A stretch of DNA of 64,000 nucleotides, from NCBI GenBank assembly GCA_944472135.2, contig OX235270.1, forward strand, positions 42,160,352 to 42,224,351. The letters run 5' to 3'. The notes below the pieces were generated by a model. It searched no databases. It was not told where the DNA came from and was given only the letters and a program-made list of their open reading frames with translations. The position numbers and the translations under genes are program-made. This DNA comes from Trichobilharzia regenti (lineage: Eukaryota > Platyhelminthes > Trematoda > Strigeidida > Schistosomatidae). Of this stretch, positions 1-11,509 are shown one piece after another. Position 1 is the first letter of the stretch, and every line of letters starts with the position of its first letter.

Positions 1-469
1 TAGTAATCGCGAAGCACGTAAGCTAGTCGTTGTTCTATACTTCGATATATCTAGGGCATTTGACATGGTATCTCACAGTATTCTCTTTGAGAAGCTGTAC
101 TCTTGTGGAATTCGCAACCCATTACTGAACTGGTTAAAATCATTTCTAAGCAACAGGGTACAAATAACCAAAGTTGGATCTGTATTGTCTCATCCTAGGC
201 AGATCTCAAGTGGGGTCGTGCAAGGTAGTGTCCTAGGTCCACTTTTATTCACAGTTTACATTAACAGCATTTGCAAGTGCTTCACCTCAGGTAAACCATT
301 CCTATATGCTGACGACCTCAAAGTCGTCTACTCCTGCTACACTCATGAATTAAGCGATATGGTAGATAAAATACATCTTGAACTAAGTAGCCTTGCAACG
401 TGGTGTGCTGAATCCTGCCTAAATTTTAACATTGACAAATGCGGCTGGATTTGTATCGGCAACAGTAAG
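1..469 (+). pseudogene. CR1-like LINE reverse transcriptase, 5' piece of a split copy
   Basis: The frame is open from the window edge. It reads as the palm of a CR1-like non-LTR reverse transcriptase: motif A (YFDISRAFDMVSH), motif B (SSGVVQGSVLGPLLF) and motif C with the catalytic YADD box (YADDLKVV) are in the right order and spacing. RT of this class copies element RNA at a nicked chromosomal target. Similarity breaks off after WICIGNSK near 469. The next expected residues (LDLNLEING) resume in the same frame at about 2630, so this is the front part of one element interrupted by a 2.16-kb insert. The piece upstream of motif A lies outside the window. Family assignment is from motif recognition only. 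Confidence 0.8.
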
Positions 470-2425
470 TGTTCTACAAGGCGGTTTTACATTGGATTTT
501 GCATTGCGTTTTGTTCTTGATGTTGCAAAAACGGAGTTAAGGAAGCATGAGCGAAAATTTTGGTCTGTAATCTTGAGTTAAATCATACAAATAACTAACT
601 TTTTGCTATGCATAGTTCTGTATAGACTTGTTAGCTAGTTGAAGTAGTAGGTGTAGAGTGCTCTCACAACAACTGTCACCTTAGAACTTCCTGTATGCGT
701 CAAATTTATGTTACTTTATATGTTAAAATATTTAATTCCATATCACGCAAAATTAAGAAATAGTCTTTAAAGTATGGGGAATGTGGTAGAATTTTGGTTC
801 ACTAATGGTAAAGTATTGATTAAATAGTCGGCAAAGTGGCTAAATGTATTGTCATGTAACCAATATGTACCCATTATTCTACTATTGGCAGTATCTTTTA
901 TTTGGCCATTATTCACCCGATTGTTAACACCATTTCAGATTGGGCTAGGTATTTAACAAATGGGAAATATCTTTGTCTTTAAGATTTTATATGAGTCTAG
1001 AATCACTTGCCGCAGTAATTCCGTAAACAACGGAAGAAACACTATCGAAAGTCTTTTGTCACTTGAGTGGCTCAGGAATAAGCTGAGAATATTTTCACTT
1101 TTGGATTTTAACTAATTTATTAACATAGGGTTGTTATAGTGTGGTTATAGCTGAGTGTCTAACAAATTGGAAATTATCGATATCACTGTGATGTATGTTG
1201 CTATATTAATCTTCATAATGTCGGTGTAATCGTATCTTTGTTACTATCTTAATATTAGTTATTATTATTACTATGCATGCACAGAATTAGAACAGCAATG
1301 GGGAAAACACATATTAAAATAGATTCCTGAGGTTTCGTTGTAAATAACGTTATATACAAAAACTACAGCCACCAGTTACTCAGTAATTCCATATCACAAT
1401 TATTACAAGCTGTCTGTCTGTTTCATATTAACTTGACTAAATATTTCGACATCGTTTCAGGATATTACTGATGTCTTTGTAATGGTTGGAATCTTCCTTG
1501 AAATCATTTATCTTCCCAAGAATTTGTCCTGACAGCCAACTACTACTGATCAGCATAAACTTCCGACATTGTCTGACACATATGTCACTGATAATTTTAA
1601 TTATCCTAATAATTTTAAGGAATGTATCTAGATAAACAAGTAGGTTAACGTAAAAAACCCCAACTCTATAGGCATAATCGCCACACGACTACAAAGCCAA
1701 TAAATCTAGAGAGGTTTTAAAACCGAATTATTCTTTAAGTGCTGGCATACCACCCGTCGCCCGACAGTAATTTTGTTTCTCATCGCCTATAAGAGCTGTT
1801 TAAACCTTTTCCCACTCTCTGGCCATTAAAATTACAGCATATGTTCAGTCTAATGTCTTTTCACTATCGTCCGCTTTTGTTAGAACTACTACATCAGTAG
1901 TGTACGAATCAGGAATAGTTTTAGCTAAAATGAAGGATTTGCCCCTTTTCCCCATCAAAAAACAGAAGTGAGATTTCTCTGGACCGCATATAAACCTTAT
2001 TGGTCATAAGTGGTGGTTGCACTTCCCATTCATTATCCTTGCTTACACGTGTATTCTTTGTGTTGTTGGATTTCACCTTTAATTGTTGTGGATTATCTTA
2101 CACTTTCATACGAATCTACACACTGTATGTGTCCTTGTGATCTTGTGATATGTTTCAGTGATATGAAGTGTTAAATGCTGATCAGAGTTGTCTTGTAGCT
2201 CTGAATTTAACAAATTGCACACAAAAATCTCTCCAAGTATTTCTTCCATGCCTTTTTCTTTCATTATTCCTTCCTTGAGAAATTTTAATATTTCTAAACA
2301 GTTTTATATAAACAGGTTAGAAGTACTTTAGATGCTGCTGCTGTTACGTAATGCTGTTTTTTTCATAGACGAGTTGAATACGTCCAATGTATCTTCCTTA
2401 ACTACATATCAGTTTTTAACCATGT
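470..2425. other. Non-coding insert splitting the CR1 RT; identity unknown
   Basis: About 1.95 kb of AT-rich sequence with no credible reading frame, no long terminal repeat and no recognised element protein. It sits between the two halves of the CR1 RT and leads directly into a SINE whose A-rich tail forms the right edge of the insertion. It could be an old non-coding retroelement tail, a DNA-transposon remnant or a composite of several insertions. Confidence 0.4.
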
Positions 2426-2627
2426 GCGTCGGTGGCACAGTGGTTAGGACTCTCGGCGACCATGCGCATGGTCCGAGGTTCGATCCCCTGCCGACGCACA
2501 ACTGATATCTATGGTCGGCCTGCAAAATTTGGGCTACCGATATCCATGCTGAAAATTCCATACTTGTACGAAAATACAGTGTGGAATCAAGCTGTAAATC
2601 AAAAAAAAAAAAATCAAAAAAAAAAAA
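2426..2627 (+). mobile_element. tRNA-Gly-like SINE, copy 1
   Basis: The first 73 nt (2426-2498) are tRNA-like. A 7-bp acceptor stem (GCGTCGG with CCGACGC) is intact, a pol III A box reads TGGCACAGTGG, the B box reads GGTTCGATCCC, and GCC sits where a tRNA-Gly anticodon would be. A unique body of about 100 nt follows and the unit ends in two A-runs (to 2628). This is the standard layout of a SINE transcribed by RNA polymerase III and mobilised by a partner LINE. The same family recurs at 27388, 41471, 48437, 54644 and 59343. Confidence 0.85.
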
Positions 2628-3346
2628 AGCTTGATCTAAACCTTGAAATAAATGGGCGAAAACTAGCTAAGTTCAATTCAGTCGTAGATCTCGGTATTAG
2701 ATACTCTAGTAACCTAACGTTCGCTGAACAGACTGATTATGCCAGACGTAAAACGCGTAGGCTGATAGGATGCATAATACGCAATTTCTTTTGTTGTGAA
2801 ACCAGGGTTTTATTATACAAAGTATGTGTCCGACCTATCTTAGAATACTGCCCGTTTATTCTTAGCGGACTCAGACAAAATGACAAGCTTAAATTAGAGG
2901 GAGTGCAACGGCAGTTTACCTCAAGAACTCTTGGTTTAGAAAGTAGTCTGGAATACCATGAGAGATGCGTAAGACTAAGATTAGAACCCCTCTGGGAAAG
3001 ACGTCTTAAGCTAAACCTAATCTTTTACTATAAGCTAACTAATCTTCTCTTGCATTCCTCCGAGCCATTAACTAAACCTACCGCTGTCGTCAGTTACAAT
3101 CTTAGAAATCATCACAACCTAGCTGCTATAGAGCACTGTCAGACTTACGTGCGGTACAACTTCTTCTTATTTAAGGTTTCAGTCATTTGGAATAGACTAC
3201 CAGCTAATGTGCGCGATGCAAACACACTTCCAGTGTTCATCTCCTCAGTCACCAGACTGCTCAAAGATGACAATGCACTTATACGTCTAACTCTTACACC
3301 CTCTTTTTCACCCTACATAGATATTTTAAGTTGTTTGAACGTGTAG
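2627..3346 (+). pseudogene. CR1-like LINE RT, C-terminal piece of the split copy
   Basis: Continues the RT begun at position 1 in the same frame (KLDLNLEING onward) through the thumb and C-terminal region (VRPILEYCPFILSG, then VIWNRLPANVRDANTLPVF) to a TAG at 3344-3346. A related C-terminal piece lies at 5132-5521, so the frame is a true element-encoded end. The 2.16-kb insert removes continuity with the palm, so no functional protein can be made. The apparent longer frame starting at 2432 merely reads through the SINE. Confidence 0.8.
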
Positions 3347-4396
3347 TTACAGCAAACTACAATTATAAATTTTAATATTATTGGAACTAGATGATTAACA
3401 TTTCTACACAGGACAGTAATATTAGTTCACACATAATATAAAAGTTAGCATAACGGGACTAGTTAGTTTGTGTACCAAAATAACCACAGTTACTAAAGAG
3501 AATATATATGTGTATATTTATTAATCACTCCTTAAGGACTCCCGTTGCTTTCTTTTGCGTTGCTGTTGTTTGTCTTCTTTTTTCTCTCACCATTTCAGCT
3601 TCCATTTGACTTTTTGAATGAGAATGAATAATGTGGATATTTGACCATTTACAATGACAAATGATCTGCAAACATTATTGGTCCCGTATCTTTCAGTCTC
3701 CTGGTTAATAACGAATTAACTTTCTCCACGATGCAACCTGGATTACATTTGTGGATTACATTTGTGGAATATACTCTTATACCAATGGAAAAGTATCAAT
3801 TTGTAATACAACTTCACGATTGTAGCTTATAACATAACTGATCGTATCTGTAAAAATAGCTTCCTTATTACCCAATTTGGATATAAATCAAATCAAAAAT
3901 GAGATTCGGATTTGTACACACCCAGGTTATATTGAGGAATTACTTCAAGCTTTATTTTTTCCCAAGTATTTTTAATCCATCCGAAACTTACTTGGGTTTT
4001 TTTGTTAATGCGAAGTCAATATTCCTATATTTCATGATGTGCTCCATTGAATGACTGGTTATCATATTGTTCCCACAGACCTAAAAAAATGGCATGCATT
4101 TTCATGTAAATTAATATGTTTATATGAGAATATACATTATTATAATTATTATTAAAACAAAAATGCCAGCTACCATGTAACTTAACCATAAACCGAATTT
4201 ATGAAATTTAATTTATGCTTATCCATGCCTGTATATTTGGTGTGTCCTACACAAGTAGGAAAAAATGTGTACTTTATTAAAACATTATTATTAATTATGA
4301 TTGCTAATCGTATATGTAATTTATCATATTGATGATGCCTGTAAACTGGCGTCTCTCATGTACAAAATGAGAATATACTATTATTATTATTATTTA
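3347..4396 (+). mobile_element. CR1-like LINE 3' UTR (R1 type) with terminal hairpin and (ATT)n tail
   Basis: Follows the RT stop codon without a break. Most of it (about 3613-4396) is repeated in reverse at 18690-19342 and 24902-25554, and in part at 6380-6740. Near the end is a small hairpin, GCC-TGTAAACT-GGC at 4337-4350, then CATGTAC and a TTATTATTATTATT tail. CR1-group LINEs commonly end in a structured 3' UTR plus short tandem repeats that serve for template recognition; assigning this role here is inference. Confidence 0.6.
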
Positions 4397-5131
4397 TGAA
4401 GCATCTTATAAATTAACTTGCTATTCATTGTCAGATCTTTAAATACCACTTCACAATGTCTTATCTCACTTATTTTCTAATAACGTCTTTACTTGATCCT
4501 CATTTTACTCCATTAAAACTAATATTTTACAGCTATTTATGACTTATTATATTCCTACTCCCTGAAGGGTACGGTTGTGCACTAAATGCACAAAAAGGTA
4601 TAAAACAAAAACAACTGGCACAACTGAGGATAAATCTATTAAAACCAAAAGTGGAGATCATGATAGTACGAGATATACATGTAGCATTATACATTGCAAA
4701 TGAACGTTGTCAGCCTAGGGAGTTTCCTTTATAAATGAATTTATTAATGATAATTGCACTTACCTATTTCATTACAATTTAATGATTCACCTCAGCACTT
4801 TAATCTTTCTATAACAGACTTCAATTCCTTGTAAACGTTGTACTTACCTCAATATTGGTTGGTTATCGTATGCCTACAACCACGGGATGAAAACGAAACG
4901 AAGTCAGTTTTCCCGCTCAACCTGGAGGACAACTGTACAATTCAATAACTATACAGCCTAGTTCAGAAAATGAGTGTATTATATGTATCAAATATTTAAC
5001 AGTTGAAATATGATTAACTTGTAGACAATCTGAGATTTGAGACTATATCTTACTTCATCGTGCCTGTAAAAAAGGGCATGCATTTTCATGTAAATATTAA
5101 ATTTCTATGAAATACATTACATTGTTATTAC
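4397..5131 (+). repeat. R2 repeat, forward copy of a 0.73-kb inverted repeat pair
   Basis: Nearly identical to the reverse complement of 7737-8467 (single-base differences such as CCTGGAGG versus CCTGGGGG). Near its end is a hairpin analogous to the R1 end: GCC-TGTAAAAAA-GGGC, then CATG motifs. The reverse copy ends in an (ATT)n run, which suggests a LINE 3' end or a short non-autonomous derivative. Both copies begin at the same base (TTTATGAAGCATC), so either this is a full short element or the pair arose by one inverted duplication. No coding potential is visible. Confidence 0.6.
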
Positions 5132-5815
5132 TATGAGCGATGCGACAGGCTAAGATTAGAACCACTCCGGAAAAGACGCCTTAAGCTGAACCTTATCTTT
5201 TACCACAAGCTGACTAATCTTCTCTTGCATTCCTCCGAGCCAATAACTAAACCTACCGCTGTCATCAGTTACAATCTTAGAAATCATCACAACCTAGCTG
5301 CTATAGAGCACTGTCAGACTTACGTGTGGTACAACTTCTTCTTAAATAAGTTTTCAGTCATTTGGAATAGACTACCAGCTAATGTGCGCGATGCAAACAC
5401 ACTTCCAGTGTTCATCTCCTCAGTCACCAGACTGCTCAAAGATGACAATGCACTTCTACATCTGACTCTTACACCTTCTTTTTCACCCTACATAGATATT
5501 TTAAGTTCATTAAACGTGTAGTTACAACCAACTACAATTATAAATTTTATTATTATTGGAACTAGATGATAAACATTTCTACACAGGACAGTAATATTGG
5601 TTCACACATAATACAAAAATGAGCATAACGGGACTAGTTAGTCAGTGAACAAAAATAACCATAGCTACTAGACAGAATATATACGTATATTTGTATATAT
5701 ATATATATTTATGTATTAGTCACTCCTTAAGGACTCCTCATGCTTTGTAATACAACGTCACGATTGTAACTCATAACATAACTGATCGTATCTGTAAAAA
5801 TAGCTTTCTTTTCTT
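5132..5815 (+). pseudogene. CR1-like LINE 3' piece, second copy
   Basis: Encodes the same RT C-terminus as 2950-3346 (about 110 codons ending at 5521) followed by the same UTR, including CACTCCTTAAGGACTCC. After 5727 it jumps to sequence matching about 3790-3855 of copy 1, so roughly 250 bp of UTR are missing. It is truncated at its 5' end against the R2 repeat. The match resumes at 6380, so 5816-6379 looks like a later insertion into this copy. Confidence 0.7.
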
Positions 5816-6379
5816 GGGAACATCCATGTATACGAAAATATATAATAATAATATAATCGCTTTATTCCAGAACAATAACAGTTTACAGCATGGAATTTTC
5901 AGCGTTTCTTCTACATATTGCGATGGTTTAGCTCTGTTGATAATTATATAAATGTATAAAATGTTAGAATATTGATATTTAATAGGAAAAAATAAAACCT
6001 CAACAAAATCACACCATTGCTTGGTCATAGTGAACAATAAATAGATAATATAACAAATAACACATGCATTAATATGCATCATTACATTTTATAGTTTGGT
6101 TAATGATTTAAAAGTTGTAAAAGTTCTTTTCTGATATTTGTTTCTTCACACAATACTCGTGCCAAATATGGTACGGTCGAATTTTTATATTTTGCAGTAC
6201 GAGCCTAAATGTTCACGAAATTTCTTCTGGTCTTACCCGAAGAGATACAAGGGAACAATTGTGAATAAAGAGGATGTTCACTATCAGATAAGATAACTTT
6301 AGCTAAGTTTTTACAAGAATTCATATGCCTGTTGACAACAGTATCATTTAGTTCAGTCAAAGGGATAGCACAGCCCTCA
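5816..6379 (-). mobile_element. LINE C-terminal and 3' UTR fragment inserted in reverse
   Basis: Read on the minus strand, 6390-6205 encodes a short frame ending SGKTRRNFVNI with a HPLYSQL motif, the kind of extreme C-terminus found in CR1-group RTs. About 390 bp of AT-rich UTR follow, down to a short ATTATTATT run near 5840. It lies between two pieces that are contiguous in the first CR1 copy. Clade assignment is tentative because only the tail is present. Confidence 0.45.
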
Positions 6380-6740
6380 ATGTTTCCCAAGTATTTGTAA
6401 TCCATCCAAAACAAAATTGGGTTTTCTTGTTAATGCGAAGACAATATATTTATACTTCTTGATGCGCTTCATTGAATGACTAATTATCATATTGATCCCA
6501 CAAACCAAAGCCAAAAGCGTCAGCAACCGTGTAATTTAACCATAAACCAAATTTATGACATTTAACTAATGCTTATCCATGCCTGTACATTTGGTGTCTC
6601 CTACACAGGTAGGAAAAATATGTATTTTATTGAAACATTATTATTAAGTATGATTGCTAATCGTATATGTAATTTATCACATTGATGATGCCTGTAAACT
6701 GGCGTCCGTCATGTAGAAAATGAGAAAATATTATTATTAT
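6380..6740 (+). mobile_element. CR1-like LINE 3' end (R1 type)
   Basis: Homologous to 3961-4396. It contains the same terminal hairpin GCCTGTAAACTGGC (6690-6703) and a TATTATTATTAT tail. It probably completes the CR1 copy that starts at 5132. Confidence 0.6.
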
Positions 6741-7619
6741 AACCTGAAAAGGAATGTGGGCGAACTGCTGTAAGTCCTGCCGATCTTCAAGGGTAGGTCG
6801 TCGATGCAGAATCCACAACATTTGATGTATTGATTGTACATATGTTTGTGTTAAATAATTGTGTGGGTTCCAATTAATGTAATTGTTGGTTAATCTTGTG
6901 TGTGTCCGGACATTCTTCAACCTACAACCGTCAAGCTGAGAAGGGTTGCAGGCGTACTGGTGTAAGTCCTGCGATTCTTCAAAGGAATTACATCGAGACA
7001 TGATCCGCGAGGTTATTTGTACTGTTTGTATATATGTGTGGAGTGTCATATCAATTGGCGTTTTTGGGTTCTCTGTGTTTAGTTGTTGTTTTCATATCTT
7101 GTTGTTATGCATAATTTTGTTAAAGTTTTCGTCGTGCTTACTTCTGAAGTTGTTTCGTTTCTACTACATCCCTGAATGAATTGATTGATATTAAAGAGAG
7201 CAGACGGGCCGTGTACGCCGGGGAGGCTATTGCTGAGAATGACATGCACACGGAGATAATTGTTAGCCGTGGTCCCACACGCCGAGGAGCGAGAATGTAG
7301 ACGGCTGAGGCTTGCAAACGTCACCGTTACTAGAACTGAGGCAGAATGAGTGACAAGCGATTGCAGTGGTAATTGGTAGTGAGTAGATAAGAGGATGTGC
7401 GAAGAGTATCATGAGGTGCTGCTGTGGTTACGTTGCGTTCTGAAAGAATCATTCCAGCAAGTGGCGATTGTGTTGCAAGATGTCACGAGAATGCCTTCAA
7501 CTGGAACGTGTAGGTCGTCATCGATGAGTGAGATTGTGCTGTGGGTATGCCTGCGGCGTGTTAGCTTTTCTGTTTGTTTTCCATTTCAGCTTTGTCCGTG
7601 CGGCCCAGGCTCTCGCAAC
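6741..7619 (+). mobile_element. BEL/Pao element, 3' internal non-coding region
   Basis: This stretch is homologous, in opposite orientation, to 15169-16170 of the tandem BEL unit. It carries two copies of the repeat containing AAGTCCTGC...CTTCAA seen three times there. It runs straight into LTR sequence at 7620, so it is the region between pol and the 3' LTR. No pol frame precedes it; the left edge abuts a LINE (ATT)n tail. Confidence 0.6.
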
Positions 7620-7736
7620 TGAACAATCAATTCATGGTTGTTTGCTCAAAACCAACTCCTCCATATTTTTCGCGGAGTCACCAATCCATCAGTCATCGTC
7701 TCATCGTTCGTTGTTCAGAAGGAAGATTAATAATAA
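7620..7736 (+). mobile_element. BEL LTR, 5' piece
   Basis: Matches the start of the LTR at 18637 (minus): CAATTCATGGTTGTTTGCTC, then CATCGTCTCATCG and TTGTTCAGAAGGAAG. It is broken after GAAGGAAG by the reverse R2 repeat. The remainder of the LTR resumes near 8661. Confidence 0.65.
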
Positions 7737-8467
7737 TAATAATTTTATTTTCATATAAACATAAATTTACATGAAAATGCATGCCCTTTTTTACAGGCAC
7801 GATGAAGTAAGATATAGTCTCAAATCTCAGATTGTCTACAAGTTAATCATATTTCAACTGTTAAATATTTGATACATATAATACACTCATTTTCTGAACT
7901 AGGCTGTATAGTTATTGAATTGTACAGTTGTCCCCCAGGTTGAGCGGGAAAACTGACTTCGTTTCGTTTTCATCCCGTGGTTGTAGGCATACGATAACCA
8001 ACCAATATTGAGGTAAGTACAACGTTTACAAGGAATTGAAGTCTGTTATAGAAAGATTAAAGTGCTGAGGTGAATCATTAAATTGTAATGAAATAGGTAA
8101 GTGCAATTATCATTAATAAATTCATTTATAAAGGAAACTCCCTAGGCTGACAACGTTCATTTGCAATGTATAATGCTACATGTATATCTCGTACTATCAT
8201 GATCTCCACTTTTGGTTTTAATAGATTTATCCTCAGTTGTGCCAGTTGTTTTTGTTTTATACCTTTTTGTGCATTTAGTGCACAACCGTACCCTTCAGGG
8301 AGTAGGAATATAATAAGTCATAAATAGCTGTAAAATATTAGTTTTAATGGAGTAAAATGAGGATCAAGTAAAGACGTTATTAGAAAATAAGTGAGATAAG
8401 ACATTGTGAAGTGGTATTTAAAGATCTGACAATGAATAGCAAGTTAATTTATAAGATGCTTCATAAA
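7737..8467 (-). repeat. R2 repeat, reverse copy (inside a BEL LTR)
   Basis: Reverse complement of 4397-5131 with very few differences. Its 3' end, with an (ATT)n run at 7727-7743, faces left. It is inserted in the middle of a BEL LTR, so it moved or was duplicated after that LTR landed. Confidence 0.65.
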
Positions 8468-8660
8468 TCTGTGCAGATCCCGCGTGGTTGCATCTCAACA
8501 ATAGGCTGGGCGAATGGTATATATTTAAAGGCAGAAGCATGATCTGTCAAGGCGTTCATTATTATCTTTTTCAAGATAAAGATATAAGCCCTCATAAAAA
8601 TCAGAAATATCTGGAGCCTTCAAATTGCATATTGCTGTTCCTGCAGAATGGGGTGATTCA
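8468..8660. other. Unassigned sequence between R2 and the LTR remainder
   Basis: About 190 bp with no match elsewhere in the window and no coding signal. It could be a diverged part of the LTR or additional inserted sequence. Confidence 0.3.
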
Positions 8661-8997
8661 CTTTAGTGATCACCACAAAACTATCAGAAGTAATATCCTG
8701 ATTTATTGTTGTAATATTTGTTCGTAGACCTTAGTGTGTAATGCCAGTAATTTCATACATTTATTCCCCTTAATGGTACCATTTTATTCTGCTAAAACTG
8801 TAGTTCTTGCATTGTTCAAATGCCAGAAATGCTGGTCATATGATGGTGTTAGAATAAAGAATTCTCGAGTCGCCAATCTCTGTTCTGGGTTTGAGTCCGG
8901 TAAGACTAAGCGTTTCTTAATATCTCTGAGGGACAGCGTGGGGCGCAGCGTAGTAAGAGCTTGGCATTAACGGTCTATGAGACGTGATTGACAATAA
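8661..8997 (+). mobile_element. BEL LTR, 3' piece
   Basis: Resumes LTR similarity (CTATCAGAAGTAATAT, TTGTAATATTTGTTC, GGTGTTAGAATAAAGAATT) and ends GTCTATGAGACGTGATTGACA, which parallels the LTR end at 18280. Together with 7620-7736 it makes one solo-like or 3' LTR inserted into CR1-like ORF1 sequence at about 8997. Confidence 0.6.
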
Positions 8998-10680
8998 GTA
9001 TTAAGTAAAGTTGAGAGTTGAAGTAGTGTTTGAAGTATTTAAGCTCGTTAATCAGCCTCAAATTTGGTTCGGGATCCACTACTTCCGCATGGCGTAAAAA
9101 CATTGTGTCACAATTGATGTGAGCGCCATGTTTACCTATGTCTGTCGAGTTACTATCTAATTCTTTTGGCGGACAATGGGTTTGACTATTGGATTCGGTG
9201 TAGGATAAGGTAGTTCTAGGCTTGGATGTACTGGAGAGTTTGGTAGGAGTTCTTATTTGGCCTATGTTTGCGCAAGCATTAGGTGTGACTAATAATTCCG
9301 AGTACACTAGCCTGTGTCTGTTTTCTTCACGATAATGAGTCCATATTGGTGGTACGGGTTCACAAGAGTTAACATCCCCACCAGGTGTTTGGCCAGAGCT
9401 GGCGGATAAAAAATCATTGGTACCTTGAGATGCCCGTGACTTAATAATCTGACTATTGTTTGAAGACATTCTAAGTGTCCTTACATGGGTTTCATTATAT
9501 GCATTGCTGCACTGTGGTTTGGTTCCTGGCATACTTGTACTGTATATTCTGTCAAAGTTTGTTTGCGTGTCATGCTTCGAACACCCAAAATGGTTGGCGA
9601 CTGAGCTCTGAGTGATGCCCCTTGTACCATTTTGCGCCATGGTGCTGCTATACCAGCTATTAGTGTGACTTGGCATAGTACGCGAGCAATTTCTATCGTT
9701 ATTGCCCATGGACAGCATGGCCTTATTATTCCTTGTAATGTAGTTGTTAGCATAGTTTTGTATATTATTTGCCTTACAGCGTCGATTCTTCGTGGAGTTT
9801 GATAATATTGGTGTGGGGTATTTCGGCATGTTTTGTTACCGAATCCCATTTTAACTATCACCTTATGGCTAGGAGAGGATGTTGTCGACTTAAAACAGGC
9901 ATTGATTTCTGCCTTAGGGCTATCCAGGGACATATCTAGATCCCCGGTAGAGAGTGGGGGGCTAATCTAAGAGTGAGATTATAATTCACTAGCCCTTCGG
10001 CTAGTGTCGTGTTCTGTAGAGCTACTTTAGTGTGATTTGAGAGGGGAGTGACTATGAGTTCTACCGTGTTGGCCGTTGGTTTATCTATTTTGGTGACTTG
10101 TGGTGTCCTGCCTTTCTTACCACTAGGTTTAGTGAGGTGACTGTTTGCACGCCTTTCAATCAATATCTTGTCTGCTATAACTTGAATTGCCCGTATCCTG
10201 TAATAGGATACTTTCTGAATTGATGAATTTCTTAGCCTCTGTCTATGTTTTAAGCTAAAGGCGTAAAGGGCAGCAGTGGTTTAGCTGACTTTTTCCAGTC
10301 TGTGACACTTTGTTTCGGAGTTGGGCATTTTGCCGCCCTAAGTAGGATACTTTGAACCTTTTCAACTCCTCATTATCCGGTATATTGTAGACTACCACGC
10401 TTAGTTTTGTATCTAGTCTTTTGATGACTTCTGCTGCGATGAAGTTTATCGGGATGTCTACCCTGGTTGCCGATTCTGTGACAAATTCGCCAAAGTTTAT
10501 GTTTCTGGTCAGGATGCCTATGGATGTAAGCTCACAGGCCTGCGAATTTATGTCAATAATATGTGTCGATAGTTTAGATACGCTGGCCAGATTTTCTGAA
10601 TATCCTGCAATCGTAGCCTTTTCACACCTTACGTCCCGCATCTCGCTCTTCAACTCCTCGACAGACAGCTTTAGTCACTC
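8998..10680 (-). pseudogene. CR1-like LINE ORF1 region, frameshifted
   Basis: Minus-strand frames at 10653-10255, 10163-9936 and 9829-8998 follow one another as if parts of one hydrophilic ORF1. The first includes a block SVVVYNIPDNEELKR followed by a short basic stretch that resembles CR1-group ORF1 proteins. The 9829 frame is rich in Ser, Thr and Asn and is cut at its end by the BEL LTR at 8997. ORF1 proteins of CR1-like LINEs bind element RNA. At least two frameshifts separate the pieces. The ORF1 assignment rests on the first block and on composition, so it is moderate only. Confidence 0.5.
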
Positions 10681-11509
10681 TTCTTCTACTGTTGAATAGA
10701 TAACATACTGTGGCGCAGAAGATAAGCAACAGCGGATGCATGAGGTATCGTCACAATGTTTACGATCAACCCAGAGAATCGACTGTGAATTTCAAGCGGT
10801 GGCTCATGAGTGAAGTGGCTCGTGGGAATAATACAAGTGTGTTGCGAAGCTAACAAACTTGTAAATAATTGCGAGGAACCGACTGTAATTCACTCAAGTG
10901 ATTCCTGAATATAGTTTTATCAAAACAACTTGCGGATAATAGGGTGTCCGATGAAGTGGAAGTGGGTCTATGGAACCAGTTAGTTAGGCTGCTTGAACAA
11001 CTCTGAGTCCGCTCCTGTAGGTTTTGACTAGAAATAGCGCTTACGATTGACGTTTGACCATCTGTCCTACTAGATCTGAACTGTAGCCTCACTATCTCCT
11101 GACTTTTCAGCCTGGTCCACCTAATCTGGTGGCCAGGGTATGTGGAAAGTTAGGTGAATGCAGATTTTCATTATTCCTTGTCGAGTTATCCTTGCTGGTG
11201 TGGTCTACTTCTCTAATTGGATTCTTCTAGATCATAGCTTACGGTTTTGTAACAGCGGTCACTAGATTTAGTTGCCACTAAGTAATAGATGCATGTGATT
11301 ATTTTATGGTCATCACCAGCTAATAAAGCATAGACATAAGCGTTGAGATAAAAGATGTTTTAGGCAAATCTGAGGCCAACGATGCTGGATTCTTAGGTGA
11401 GTTGTAACATTTCGCACCCACCCATGTACTCGACCGACGTTTTGGAACAGTCAGAATGTGTTCAGGCTTTTAAATTATGGCGGTGGAAGCCAAACATGTG
11501 AGGGCTTTT
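10681..11509. other. Unassigned; possible 5' UTR of the CR1-like ORF1 copy
   Basis: About 830 bp with only short unconvincing frames. Its position immediately 5' of the minus-strand ORF1 makes a LINE 5' UTR plausible for the proximal half. Nothing specific is recognised in 11100-11500. Confidence 0.3.

Noticed and set aside
2426..2498. tRNA-Gly gene
   Set aside because: The tRNA-like head is followed by a conserved body and A-rich tail and recurs at several loci, so it is a SINE head rather than a functional tRNA gene.
5771..6082. 103-codon minus-strand protein
   Set aside because: AT-rich low-complexity frame within a LINE 3' UTR.
7079..7774. Several 66-81 codon frames
   Set aside because: Shadow frames in BEL non-coding sequence and LTR.
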